Part shown: positions 11,726 through 21,869 of the stretch, piece after piece | Layout: each line of letters begins with the position of its first letter | Position numbering within the stretch: position 1 is the first letter of the stretch | DNA from: Miscanthus floridulus | Lineage: Eukaryota; Streptophyta; Magnoliopsida; Poales; Poaceae | Direction of reading: 5' to 3' | Assembly: GCF_019320115.1 (NCBI RefSeq) | Contig: NC_089587.1 | Location: forward strand, 85,112,384 to 85,176,383 | DNA: 64,000 bases | Translations under genes and position numbers: made by a program | Notes under the pieces: generated by a model | Databases searched by the model: none | The model's input: the letters and a program-made list of their open reading frames with translations, nothing else | Told to the model about the DNA's origin: nothing

Positions 11726-12264
11726 TTAGTCAATACCACCTCAGTAATGGCACGTTATCACAAGCAACAGATGGAGTAATCGCAGAAGAAAAAGATATTC
11801 CAGGTCCTTATAGCATCATGTGCCATATCATAACCTGCTGCTCTCCTCCATGCTGGTTGGTGCCCTGGTTTTCGTTTTCAATCTTTGTTCAAGTAAATTG
11901 CGACTGTTCCTTTCACTTGAACATTTTATTTATGTTGCTATGCAAGCTCACTCCCTTCCCCTATCCTCTCTGCTGTAGGAACAAAGGGAAGATATTATGC
12001 AAGGAGATGGCGCCCAAATGGAGGGTGAAGAAAAAGTTTCGTTATGGGGTAAAGTCTCACCTATAGTGCAATGATTCTGTTGTATTTTATGCATCTTTAG
12101 CTTTTACTGCTGGGGTTGCCATATTTCACCAAATAATAAAAGCTTTCTGTTTTTTTGCTGAAAGACACCGAAGAAACTTATCTTTGCTGCTGAACACAAT
12201 AAACATGGTTTAATGTTCTCAATGGATTTTTTTTAACATTTACTAGAGAACAATTAATCCTGCG
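11726..12264. other. 3' end of the DUF295 pseudogene and AT-rich tail
   Basis: 11726-12066 is the last part of the pseudogene. 12067-12264 is AT-rich sequence in which I see no gene or repeat. Confidence 0.5.
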
Positions 12265-12279
12265 TAGCAGCAAATATAC

Positions 12280-12443
12280 GAAGGGTGGGCCTAGTGCAAG
12301 CGGTAGAGTCTTACCGTCTGTGACCGGAAGGTCCCGGGTTCGAGTCGCGGTCTCGTCGCATTGCACAGGCGAGGGTAAGGCTTGCACTGACACCCTTCCT
12401 CAGACTCCACACAGAGCAGGAGCTCTCTGCACTGGGTACGCCC
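12280..12443 (+). mobile_element. tRNA-derived SINE
   Basis: 164 bp flanked by a perfect 15 bp duplication TAGCAGCAAATATAC (12265-12279 and 12444-12458). It has an A-box-like TAGTGCAAGCGGTAGAG and a B-box GGTTCGAGTCGC at tRNA-like spacing, then a tRNA-unrelated tail. It is a retroposon, not a tRNA gene. Confidence 0.9.
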
Positions 12444-12458
12444 TAGCAGCAAATATAC

Positions 12459-13147
12459 AAAATGTTGTATTAGTGTCTAATGGCAAAGATTTGTTTTTTG
12501 GGTTCTTTTCAGCAAGAGTGACATGTTTTGAGTGTCCTGTGGCAAAATTCTCCTCTACATAGCTTTGTGTGCCTTGTACAGCTTCTTTTATTTTATTAAT
12601 ATAAAAGCTTACAGCGGGGGCTTCCCTGCTGTACTATTTTCAAAAAAAAAATCTCTTTTACAAAGGCTCACCACAGTTAATTAATTCCTTGGGTTTTATA
12701 AAGTATTAAAGTGACACAGAGCACAGTCTCAAATCAGCAGGGTAGCTGTAGATTTTGCTTTTCATTTGTATCATGTGGCAATATGTACTCATACGACATA
12801 CCATTCTCTACTGGGGTTGGTAAACTGCTAACAAAATTTGTATTTACCAGTGGTGATTGCCTACTTTGTCAAAAATTTACTGATCTTTTTATTGGCATTG
12901 GTTATAATTATTGCTAGTATTGTTATGTACAACACAAATTATTTAGGTAAAATTCTTAACAAGTTAATAAGTTTTGGCTACAAAAACGAACATATCCAAT
13001 GAGAAAAATAAGATGTTCAGTTCAGGTTTGTATTTGCATTTCACCACATATATGGACTTTTATTTGTCACAACAATAGTCACAGAAATCTTGTCGGCTAG
13101 GTCACGGGTGTCTAAAAAGCAAACCATGGGTTGATGAACTTTTGTAT
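12459..13147. other. AT-rich intergenic; distant copy of the 16.36-16.6 kb segment
   Basis: No gene seen. From about 12848 to 13070 the sequence aligns loosely with 16360-16575: both have a GGTG(A)TTGC...TTTGTCA start, then GGAAAATA/GAAAAATAAGAT, TATTTGCA/GCATTTGCA and ATGGACT. This suggests an old local duplication. Confidence 0.5.
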
Positions 13148-13161
13148 GCCACGAATTGTAG

Positions 13162-14591
13162 GTTTTTTTTGAACGTAATGGCGGGAGCTCTGTCTTTCAA
13201 TTAAGAAGGGTAAAGAGGTTTATGTATAGAGCAAGAGGGACATTGCCCCCATTAGGATTACACGATGCCTCCCGCGATATTGCCCCCTCCCCAAGCTAAA
13301 GCCCTATTTCTTTGCTCAATATCCTCTTTTACCCTTAATGCCACTTGCAATGCCGACTCGTGGGCGTTGTTAAAAAATCTCTTGTTCCTTTCCTTCCATA
13401 TGTTCCATAGCGTGTAGATGACCATCCCGTTGAAGCGCCTTCTTTCTTGTTTTGCTATCTTGGTTGCGGCCTCTTCCCACCAAGACTTCAGGTGAGGTGG
13501 GTCTTGAGTGGGGTGGATCAACTGTGCATCGAAATGCTCCCATGAAAGAACTTGGCTCCACACAGCCTTGGTGAAAGGGCAAAGGAGTGATAAGTGAAGG
13601 CATGTTTCCAAAGGACCGTTACATAGGGCACATCGGTCCTGATGAGGCCAGCCTCTCTTCTGAAGATTATCCGTCGTTAAGACTTTTTCCCGCACCAGGA
13701 TCCAAACAAACACTTTTCCTTTATTCTCCGCATGTGCTTTCCAAATGAGGTCATTTTGGAATCCGCCATAGGAACCTCTGAACTAGATCCTGTACGCTGA
13801 ACGGGTGGAGTAAGAAGCATCAACTGTCCACCTCCAGACTATGGAGTCATGAACGCCCGGTGTCAACTGGATGTTTTGGAGCCTTATCCAAAGGGAGACA
13901 AACTCCTCAACTTGGACAGTGGAGGTGATCTTGCCCCTTAGCGATTGGATCCAACTATAGTTTTGAAACTCCTGTTGGTCCGATTTGTTTTTCCTTCTCA
14001 CCAAGTCGAACAAGTGCAGTGCTAAATATTTGGGTGCTTCACCGTCCAGCCAGCTGCTGTGCCAGAAACGGGCCTTTGTGCCATCGCCAATCGTGACCTT
14101 GGTTGATGAGTTGAAGAGCAGCCGGTCGGCTTCACTGCAAGGCAGTTCCACGCCCGCCCAAGGTTTGGATTCGTCCACCCAATCCTGCCAAAGCCATCGT
14201 AGGCGAAGCGCCCTGCCAAAATTTTCTAGATCTGGTATCCCCAAACCACCAAGGTCTTTGGGTCTAGCAACTGTTGGCCAGTTCACTAGACAGTGGTCGT
14301 TGTTTGCATTTTCTTCACCTTTCCAAAGGAAGGATATCCTCATTTTGTCGATTTTCTTCCTAGCCCAAGCCGCAAGGGGGAACACCGTGAGGTGGTAGGT
14401 CGGCATGGATGAGAGGACCGAGGAGACTAGAGTGAGGCGACCAGCTTTATTTAGCCATCTCCCTTTCCACCCAGGCAGCCTTTGGCCAATGCGCTCTATA
14501 AGCGGTTGCACATGAATTTTCCGGAGCTTACGGACGTGCAACTGCAGTCCTAGATACCGGCAAGGGAATGCACCTCTGGTTCCTGCAAAAG
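13162..14591 (-). mobile_element. LINE (L1-like), 5'-truncated, with 14 bp target duplication
   Basis: Bounded by GCCACGAATTGTAG at 13148-13161 and 14592-14605. The 3' end is at the left, with an A8 tail (minus strand) next to the duplication. Only the C-terminal part of ORF2 is present, the normal result of incomplete target-primed reverse transcription. Confidence 0.93.
13258..14541 (-). pseudogene. LINE ORF2 C-terminal region (post-RT domain and zf-RVT), one nonsense codon
   Basis: The frame begins VRKLRKIHVQPLIERIGQRL and LPGWKGRWLNKAGRLTLVSS, typical of the region just after RT in plant L1-like ORF2 proteins, and continues through FLWKGEENANNDHCLVNW. A single TAG at 13783-13785 interrupts it. 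The same frame resumes into VFVWILVREKVLTTDNLQKR and the zinc-binding CALCNGPLETCLHLSLLC (zf-RVT). It ends at 13258. Apart from one stop the frame is clean, so this is a relatively young insertion. No endonuclease or catalytic RT portion remains. Confidence 0.92.
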
Positions 14592-14605
14592 GCCACGAAT
14601 TGTAG

Positions 14606-15113
14606 TTACAGAAGATAAATACAGAGTATTAGAAAAAAAAAAGAACAAGGCACATTAAATTGGGCAGCATATGGTGCCCATTGAGCTTACTAGCCACTAA
14701 CTTAACCCTAACAACGTCACTCACGAGACAGCTGCCTTCTCCCTCGTGGCTCTCTTCCTCGCCTCCTGTCTCGTGTGCTCTAATCCATATATAGAGCCAG
14801 AGAGTAACACTAATGGCCTTGATGTCCAACTGCAATACAATTTGATCAACCATGCATCCTCCTACCTGAACGCAGAGAGCACGTTCAGTGCACTCTGTCT
14901 TAGCTACCTCTCCAAGCATTGCAGCCACAGTTAGCACGCATTGAAATTTAGCAATGGTTGTCGTTTGTAATTTATACACAGTTTCGATCACTATGACTTA
15001 TTACCTCTTAAATTTTTGACATGTTAATGATGAACTTAATCAGCAAAGAGAAATGTATTAACACCTACAGTGTCTTACCATCTCGATCACACTATGATCA
15101 CGCTATGACCTAT
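14606..15113. other. Intergenic; copy 1 of a local duplication
   Basis: No gene found. 14803-15052 is the first copy of a segment repeated at 16620-17119 (listed separately). The remainder is AT-rich. Confidence 0.5.
14803..15052 (+). repeat. Local direct duplication, copy 1
   Basis: Shares AGTAAC..., GGCCTTGAT, AATACAA...TGATCA, CTACCT, GAGAGCA, GTCTTAG and GCAAAGAG landmarks, in the same order, with 16620-17119. Copy 2 differs by carrying a Tourist MITE at 16754-16996. Confidence 0.7.
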
Positions 15114-15383
15114 CACTACTAAAAAAACGATTTGTAGCAACACATTCCTTTCTTTGTAGGGGCGGCTCTATATTGAGCCGCCCCTACAAATGGTTGTCAA
15201 ATGAGCCGCCCTTACAAATAAATTTGTAGGGGCGGCTGGTGTTATCAACCGCCTCTACAAATGGCTCGATTTGTAGGAGCGGCTCTATATCCAGCCGCCT
15301 CTACAAATCAGATTTGTAGGGGCGGCTCAATATTGAAGTGCCTCTACAAATAGACGCCGAGTATTAAAAATTAAGCACTAAAA

Positions 15384-15787
15384 TTCAAATTTTGTAAACG
15401 ACCTCGGATGGAGAAACAACCAAAATAAAAGTTATAGATCTCGAAAAGTTATGAAACTTTGTAGTTAACAACTTTTTGATTTGAAACCATCTTGTCAAGA
15501 AAAACTACGTTTGAATTTCCAAAATTTTGAAATTTAAATTTTTTAAACGATCTCGGATGGACAACCAGTAAAAATTAAAGTTGTAGATCTTGAAAAGTTA
15601 TAAAACTTTGTAGTTGATAACTTTCTCATTTGAAATCATCTTGTCACGGAAAACTATGTTCGAATTTCTTAAATTTGAAATTCAAATTTTATAAGTGACC
15701 TCGGATGGAGAAACTAGCAAAATAAAAGTTGTAGACCTCGAAAAGTTATAAAACTTTGTAGTTGACAACTTTTTCATTTGAATTAAT
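15384..15787 (+). repeat. Three tandem ~149 bp units inside the CACTA element
   Basis: Units begin at 15384, 15533 and 15681 with TTCAAATTTT or TTTAAATTTT, each containing CTCGGATGGA, AAAGTT(A/G)TAGA, GAAAAGTTAT and AAACTTTGTAGTT at the same offsets. The third unit is truncated. Confidence 0.85.
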
Positions 15788-15854
15788 TTAGGGCCTCAAA
15801 TAATTAATTTATGCTCAGTTTTGTATAATATGTGGGGAACCAAGATGGAATGTA

Positions 15855-15925
15855 GACATTGGTAGAGGAGTTTATGCGCGAGCGAGAGATTGCGGGTTCG
15901 AAACCCGGCCGACGCAAAGTGTGCA
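15855..15925 (+). other. tRNA/SINE-like segment inside the CACTA element
   Basis: Contains GCGGGTTCGAAACCCGGCCG, a B-box with a short self-complementary T-arm-like stem, after TTGGTAGAGGAG. No complete cloverleaf is visible, so it is probably captured SINE or decayed tRNA sequence. Confidence 0.45.
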
Positions 15926-16182
15926 AAAATCATGAAAAAATGCTGCCTCGATAGAGTGAGGGTGTGTGTGGCTGCCGGTGGGGAACTCCTCGAATTAAAA
16001 AAAAAACTGCTATTTTTTGCCTCTTTTTTCGTGATTTCTGGGAATTGATTTGTAGGGGTGGCTCAATATCTAGCCGCCTCTACAAATCAGCGATTTGTAG
16101 CCACCCTTTTGTAGGGGCGGTTGGCAAAACTGCCCCTACAGAGGGTTACGAGTCGCCCCTAAAAAACGTTTCCTACGTAGTG

Positions 16183-16753
16183 TATATTACCAAGTTTATT
16201 GAAAAATGTATTAACACGTACAATTTCAAACAATTGCACTATCAAAATAAATTATCTAATGAATGTATTTGTACATTTTTTCTTTAAACTTGGTCAAAAG
16301 CTAGAGAAGTTTGACTTAGGACAAAGCTAAAATGACTTCAATTTAGAATGGAGTGAGTACTACTGGTGGTTGCTAATTTTGTCAGAAATTACAAATTACA
16401 GAAGAAAAGCTTTGTTTGTATTAGTTACAAGCCATTGTCATAATGCATGGTCACATTGTTTACATGTGTTTTTGGGCTAGGGAAGGAAAATATTCAGCGA
16501 GGGAAATAAGATTGTTACTTGTTCATCACTGCATTTGCACTTAAACAAACAAATGGACTATTAGTAGTTAGCGGTGAAAATGGTCTCACAGCTGGTAGTA
16601 GAGAGCTACCAAAGGACATAGAAAGTAACGGCCTTGATATACGAGAATACAACACAATCTGATCAGCCACCCATCCACCTAAGCACGGAGAGCATGCATG
16701 AGCATGTCAGAACACCGTCTTAGGTACCTTGCCAAACACTGCAACCACAATTA
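16183..16753. other. AT-rich intergenic with decayed MITE and duplication copy 2 start
   Basis: 16183-16360 looks like the right half of a Stowaway-type sequence ending AATGGAGTGAGTACT. 16360-16575 is the loose partner of 12848-13070. No gene. Confidence 0.4.
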
Positions 16754-17119
16754 GGCCCCGTTTAGTTCCACCCAAAAGCCAAATTTTTTTGCATAGTACC
16801 CATCACATCGAATCTTACGGCACATGCATGGAGTACTAAATATAGACGAAAAAAAAACTAATTGCACAGTTGGGTAAGAAATCGCGAGACCAAACTTTTG
16901 AACCTAATTAGTCCATAATTAGACACTAATTATCAAATACAAACGGAAGTGCTACAGTACCCAAAACCCAAAAAAAATTCGGATCTAAACGGGGCCTTAG
17001 ATCCAGTTGAAATTTCGTCACAGTTGTCATTTATGATTGTGATGATGTCTGTATTTTAGTCATAAGTGACTTTACCTTGCAATATTTTTGTTCATGCTGA
17101 ACTTATAATAGCAAAGAGA
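16620..17119 (+). repeat. Local direct duplication, copy 2 (interrupted by a MITE)
   Basis: Same ordered landmarks as 14803-15052, split by the Tourist MITE at 16754-16996. The two copies are clearly diverged, so the duplication is not recent. Confidence 0.7.
16754..16996. mobile_element. Tourist-type MITE
   Basis: 243 bp, ends GGCCCCGTTTAG / CTAAACGGGGCC, TTA on both sides (16751-16753, 16997-16999). The interior (CATCACATCGAAT, GCATGGAGTA, GCGAGAC) matches the MITE at 11482-11725. Confidence 0.9.
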
Positions 17120-17399
17120 AAACAAGGTATTTGCAGTTGGTATGTTTATTAGAGAATCCAGTTTGTGCAAAGAAGCAAGACAAATGATCATGTTGATTTC
17201 ACATCTAGACCACACCTTTCTGCCTTGTACATATTTATTTTGTCGAATAGGAGAGTTGTGTATCATTACATTTATAGTACTAAGAAACTTCATATATAGG
17301 ATCTCAGATTTTGTATCTCTTTGTGTTTTCTAATATTATATTTGATCAGATTGGTTCAGTTTACAGTCACTGACTTGCACCTACTTTTCTACTTTATCA

Positions 17400-18180
17400 T
17401 CCTAGTCCTAGGCATAAGACTAACTCCAACAGCGTGAACCTAAACCTAAGACCCATTTCACAGTTTAGGTAACACACAGTAAAAGAGTTAGGTACCTATA
17501 ACTTGACCTCTCCAACAGAGGCCCCGAGTAGCAAGCCCCAAATCCCGCCGGCCGCAGATCCCGTGCCTCCCTGCATAGGCCGCCGCCCGGCCGCCTCCTT
17601 CTCCGCCAAGTGCCGAGCCTCTCCCTCCCTCCCCGCCGAGCAGAGGCCCCGCCGGCGAGCTCTTGACCCGCGACCGGCGAAATCCAGGCGCGCGCGGCGG
17701 TGGCCCCCCGGATCCAAGCGACGGCGGCTCCCCAAGCTCGCGCGTTGCGGCGGCTCCCCCGAGCTCGCGCCCGGCGGCGGACCCCCGGCGCTCTCTCCTT
17801 CGTCAACTCCTCCCGCGGCGGCCCGCCTCCTCCACTCCACTCCTCCCCGAATTCGCCTCGCCACGCCGAGCCGCTCCGGGCGCTCCTCGCCTCGAGCCTG
17901 CGTCGCCCCGCCGGCCGCGCTCCGCCGCAGACCCGCCTCGCCGAGTAGAGTCGACCGCGCCCTGCCCCGACGGCGCCTACGGGCCCACCGCTACATGTTT
18001 GCGTCGGCTCTCTTCGAAGACGCAGAATTGCCTTCCGACTCACCGAGTACCCAGAATGGGTATCTGGTTTCGGTCTTCCGTTGGAGGGTGGTTTTGGGTA
18101 CCAAAAAATATTGTGCATGGCGCATTTTGCGTTTGGGTCACGCGTTGAGCCGGCTATTTGAATGTTGACGTGGGCCTGTG
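17400..18180. other. GC-rich block, possible Pack-type element or gene fragment
   Basis: About 17515-18000 is strikingly GC- and CpG-rich inside AT-rich surroundings. Open frames exist on both strands but consist of Pro/Ala/Arg/Ser-rich composition and show no domain I recognise. Weak inverted edges (CTCCAACAG near 17426 and the complement of CCTCCAAC near 18083) would fit a transposon that captured genic DNA, but no target duplication is convincing. I do not call a gene. Confidence 0.35.
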
Positions 18181-18235
18181 AAAAAGAAGAGAGAGAAGAA
18201 TCACCAGCGACACCAAATCGCCGGTGGATTTAGGT

Positions 18236-18546
18236 GGTGTTTAGTAAAGTTTTTGGATGTCACATCGAATGTTACATGGGGTGTCGCATGGGGTGTTTGG
18301 ATACTAATAAAAAACAAATTATAAAATCCGTCAATAAACCGCGAGACGAATTTATTAAGCCTAATTAATCTGTCATTGGCACATATGTTACTGTAGCACC
18401 TTATTGTCAAATCATGAACTAATTATGCTTAAAAGATTCGTCTCACGGAGTAGTCACAATCTAATAATTAATTATTTTTTAGTTTATATTTAATATTATA
18501 TGCATGTGTCAGATATTTGATTTGATAAAGTGTAAAGTTTTGACCA
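18236..18546. mobile_element. Decayed MITE of the GGTGTTTAGT family
   Basis: Starts GGTGTTTAGTAAAGTTTTTGGATG and contains CGCGAGACGAATTTATTAAG, TAATTAAT and a complementary ATTCGTCTCACG half, shared with the MITE at 58206-58545. The right terminus is eroded. Confidence 0.55.
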
Positions 18547-19282
18547 CCCGAGAAAACAGGAGAGCAGTGGGACCTATAACCTGCAGAAGGCTTCAAAGTC
18601 TGCTCCGAAATCCGTGTCACTGTATTTCTCTCACCTGCAGATCAGCTAGCTATATGTCTCCAGTGCTGTTGCGGACGCCCTAAACGCTCCTGTACCATAA
18701 TGGATTGGTGGCGACGCGTGGTTTTCTTGCCTAGCTTTTATGTATCTTGTTATTGTCGTCAAGTTTTTCTTCCCCTACAACTTTGTTATTATCGTTGTGC
18801 CTCTCACAGATGTTTTCCTGCACTGTAACAAAATTATTATCTCGATAGTATTCCATATTTAGTCATGTAACTTCATTTCCAAACAGCCAGTGGCGGAGCC
18901 TGAGCTAAAATCAAGAGGGGGCCAATTCCATAAGCTCATGCCACACCTAACTAGATGCTACTATCTTCCAGCTTGCGCTTGCTCCATGAACAAGAGAAGC
19001 CAGCAAGTAAGATGAAAAATGAGATGAAGTGCTTGTGCATATGTAAAACTCGGTTGATGACATCGTGGATGAGCTCCAACATTACAATGCCTGCCAATGC
19101 TTTAAGAAGAGAAATACTTACGAAATATATATTGTCTTTACGTAGTATGGCAATTGTTGTAGGCAGCAGCAGCCAACTATCATGAGAGCTAAAAAAAATC
19201 TATAGTGCGTGGTAGCAGTTGCAGCGTTTAGAATAGAAGGTATTGCTAGCCACGGTCCACATCAAAGAGGTTATATATCTTA
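18547..19282. other. Intergenic, no gene seen
   Basis: AT-rich. CAGTGGCGGAGCC at about 18892-18904 resembles a terminus common on grass hAT-like elements, but I found no matching second end or transposase. Confidence 0.35.
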
Positions 19283-20261
19283 CAGCTCATTTGGATGTAG
19301 ATATTCATGGTTCAGAATTGGAATTGATATTGGCTATCCCCGAATACAACTGTTTTGATGGTTTGGAATTCGGAATTGGTATTCATCCTCAATGCTAAAC
19401 GGTATTCACCATGCCTGTGCTCCCTCATCTCCAGTACAAAGCTCTCCCCCTCTGTATTTGGTGGAATTGACTCATCCTCGACACCCACTCCCTGAGCGCG
19501 TGTGGGGTGGGGCGGACAGCGGCGTAAGCACGCGTGACGCAGGCGGCGGCGCGAGCTCCTCTTCCCCGTGATCGGCGACGCGTGCTCCTCTTCGTCTTCC
19601 CTGTGGTAGGCGGCACGAGCTCCTCTTCGTCTTCCCCGTGTCGGTGGCGCGACCTCGTCTTCCCCATGGCCGACGACGTGAGCTCCTCTTCCTCTTCGTC
19701 TTCCCCGAGGCCGGCTCCAGTACTCGCACCCTTCGAATCGAGCGTCGCCTCCGTCGCAGCCTTTGAATCGGGCGTTGCCTCCATTGCAGCCTTTGAATCG
19801 GGCGCTGGGAGGGCTCCTGCGTGGTGCGGGGCTGCCGGAGGACTCCGATGCATGCGCAGCGGGGCCGTCGGGAGGGCTCCTATGCGGTGTGGGGCCATGG
19901 GAGGACTCCGATGCATGCGCAGTGGGGCCGCCGAGAGGGCTCCTGTGCAGTGCGGGTGTCCTAGGCGAGCGGGCAAGTGTCATAGGCCACCGACGGGTGT
20001 CCTAGGGAGGCCTACCGGTGGCTCCGTCCTCCGGTGATGGAGATGGGATGGGATGGGGTCAAGCTTCCCTACCATTTCAATTTCATGCTTTTGCATCCAA
20101 ACAGAAATCTGATTTGAGATGCTTCCTAGGGTTCTAAAAGCCAATTCAATGGTCATCCAAACAATAGTACTCAAATTGTGTCTATTTCAATACAATGTCT
20201 GCTTTTGGTATTGAAGCCAATTCAATTCTAGCTCCCCCAATATCTACATCCAAACGAACCC
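19283..20261. mobile_element. 979 bp non-autonomous DNA transposon with GC-rich minisatellite interior
   Basis: Inverted ends share TTTGGATGTAGATATT (left about 19291; complement at right about 20239-20254) and are flanked by TTA (19280-19282, 20262-20264), a PIF/Harbinger-type signature. The interior 19490-20040 is GC-rich with tandem units: GCCTTTGAATCG twice near 19755-19800, and two to three copies of about 66 bp containing GAGGACTCCGATGCATGCGC (19843, 19909). Long open frames on both strands come from this repeat and match no domain I know. Confidence 0.65.
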
Positions 20262-20264
20262 TTA

Positions 20265-21410
20265 GTAAATTTTAGTCCAGCATATTGCACTAAGCTAGCA
20301 TGAAGTCTAGCATATCAAGTATCAAGCATTAGTAACAAATAAAAAGTCACCTTTCTCCTTCCTACACGTAGACCAGGGAGGGAAGGAGGGAGGGAGGAGA
20401 GCAATTCAAAGACTCCAGGCGTATATATAGCAGTGCAAGCCAATTTTTTAATCGAAGCACCGTGTGCTGAGTTCGGCAAGAGGTGCTGGGATAGCACCAG
20501 ACGAAGAATTCACTCAAGCGTATTGCACTTAATAACGTACGTCGCAGCTGCTCACGTTTCGCTCTTCAGAAAACTCCCTTGACCGGGGGGGGGGGGGGGG
20601 GGGGGGGGGAGGGCAGCCTCACGCGGCTCCGCAAATTCAAACAACCATCAGTTGCCTTGGTACCTGCCGTGGAGCTATTTTTAACTGTTTAATTTTTAGA
20701 AAAAAAGCCATGAAATCTCTGCAAGGTCCCTCGGCAGTAATCCGTCAGCTTTGCCTTTTTACCTAGACCTTTTCTTTTTACTCTTCCCAGGCGAGCCAAA
20801 CCTCCAATTTTGGACAAACCTATCACGACCACCTTTTTTTAATCTTTTTGTTTTAAAAAACGGATCAAACAAGAAAGTTGTCGATTATATTAAAAAGAGA
20901 AGAGAAGTCCAAATTAGATAGAACACAACAATGACGGTGACCTAGCTAACAACTGTAAGCAAACATGAAAAACACAAAACACAACAACTGAATGGATTGG
21001 GACCTCAATGCATGCCGCACTATTACTCTAAAGCATACCCGGATGAAGAGGCCCTTTTAGATAAAACCATATGAGGCCTGGATGAAGTGGCGCTTTTAGA
21101 TAAAAGTTGTATGACACGGGTGATCACTCCTTTGATGCATATGTGGCATATGCAGGGGAGGTGCAGGTTTGAGTGCTTGATTTTTTTTTTGGCAAAATAG
21201 GTTTGAGTGCTTGATGTAAATAAATGAGAATTAACTATTGTATTTCATGATCCATGGTTGTATAAAGGTTTTGAAGTCGTCTTCAAGGTTTAGTAAATTT
21301 TTTGTATCATTTATTTTTCTTTTGCATTCCATACAAGTTTTACTTCCCGATTTACTATACTTAGTTATCTTGCCAAATAGTTGTGTTAGTATCTTGATCA
21401 AGTTAGCATA
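20265..21410. other. Intergenic with a 25 bp poly-G run
   Basis: No gene seen. 20585-20609 is an uninterrupted run of 25 G. 20860-20960 resembles LINE 3'-end debris (AAAAGAGAAGAGAAGTCC...). Confidence 0.4.
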
Positions 21411-21560
21411 TACTCCGTCCGTTCTAAATTATAAGATATTTTTTTTCTAGATTCATAGCTTTTGCTACGCACCTAGATATATGTTATGTCTAGATACACA
21501 TAGCAAATGCTATGAATTTAAAAATACCAAAACGTCTTATAATTTAGGATAGAGGAAGTA
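21411..21560. mobile_element. Stowaway MITE
   Basis: 150 bp hairpin-like element; ends TACTCCGTCCGTTCTAAATT and complement (AATTTAGGATAGAGGAAGTA). The interior is strongly self-complementary. TA at the termini fits Stowaway (Tc1/mariner) insertion. Confidence 0.85.
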
Positions 21561-21869
21561 TCTTGCTTTTGTTACTTATGAGGATCTTGCCTTACGAGAA
21601 TCGTCACTTGCTATCCACTAGCTTAGAGGAACTCTTCCTTTTCATCAAAGGGAGAGTTTTGTTTGACTATAAGGAAGATGATTAGAATCTTACATAGCTT
21701 ATCAGATAGTTTGCCTTACGGATCATCGTGGTAATTAACAGGCGGTGACATCCCTATCTATCCATTGCATTCCACCATATTCGTGTAGCCTCGTATGGTT
21801 CTTATTAGTGCGCTCAGGTAGGTCTCTCCATCCCATGTACCTAGTTTTTCCAAGAAGCCACAAAGCAAT

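Larger units (their letters stand above)
10236..12066 (+). pseudogene. F-box-associated DUF295 gene, 5'-truncated and broken by three insertions
   Basis: Plus-strand coding homology starts at NTRGLHPGHGKLRGYVRFF (about 10238) and continues FRLLHAFTGD-like and DFPPLETLSRYV, a pattern of grass F-box/DUF295 proteins; the N-terminal F-box is missing. The frame is interrupted by a MITE (10616-10733), shifts near 10800, continues GKLYVLLRAQTV to SIKYR, is split by a SINE (11117-11358), resumes DGNALFIGRRSLCVSSKVFP, is split by a Tourist MITE (11482-11725), and ends YHLSNGTLSQATDG to a stop at 12064-12066. A 123 bp GT-AG intron at 11856-11978 is possible. The 5' half is probably separated by the gypsy insertions to the left. 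Intact members are substrate-recognition subunits of SCF ubiquitin ligases; this copy cannot make a normal protein. Confidence 0.85.
15114..16182. mobile_element. Non-autonomous CACTA (En/Spm-like) element
   Basis: 1,069 bp with ends CACTACTAAAAAAACG and ...CGTTTCCTACGTAGTG, flanked by TAT on both sides (15111-15113, 16183-16185), the 3 bp duplication expected for CACTA. Both subterminal regions carry clustered copies of TTTGTAGGGGCGGCT in both orientations, the likely transposase-binding array. No transposase is encoded. The interior has a 149 bp triplication and a tRNA-like segment, listed separately. Confidence 0.9.

Noticed and set aside
12296..12360. tRNA gene
   Set aside because: The A and B boxes belong to a SINE with a 15 bp target duplication; no complete cloverleaf.
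15150..16150. CRISPR-like array
   Set aside because: The short repeats are in both orientations, irregularly spaced and bounded by CACTA ends in a plant genome.
17465..18168. Protein-coding gene in the GC-rich block (221 or 217 codons)
   Set aside because: Low-complexity Pro/Ala/Arg/Ser sequence open on both strands, no domain, no splice partners.
18892..18904. hAT element starting at CAGTGGCGGAGCC
   Set aside because: Only one possible terminus; no second end, duplication or transposase found.
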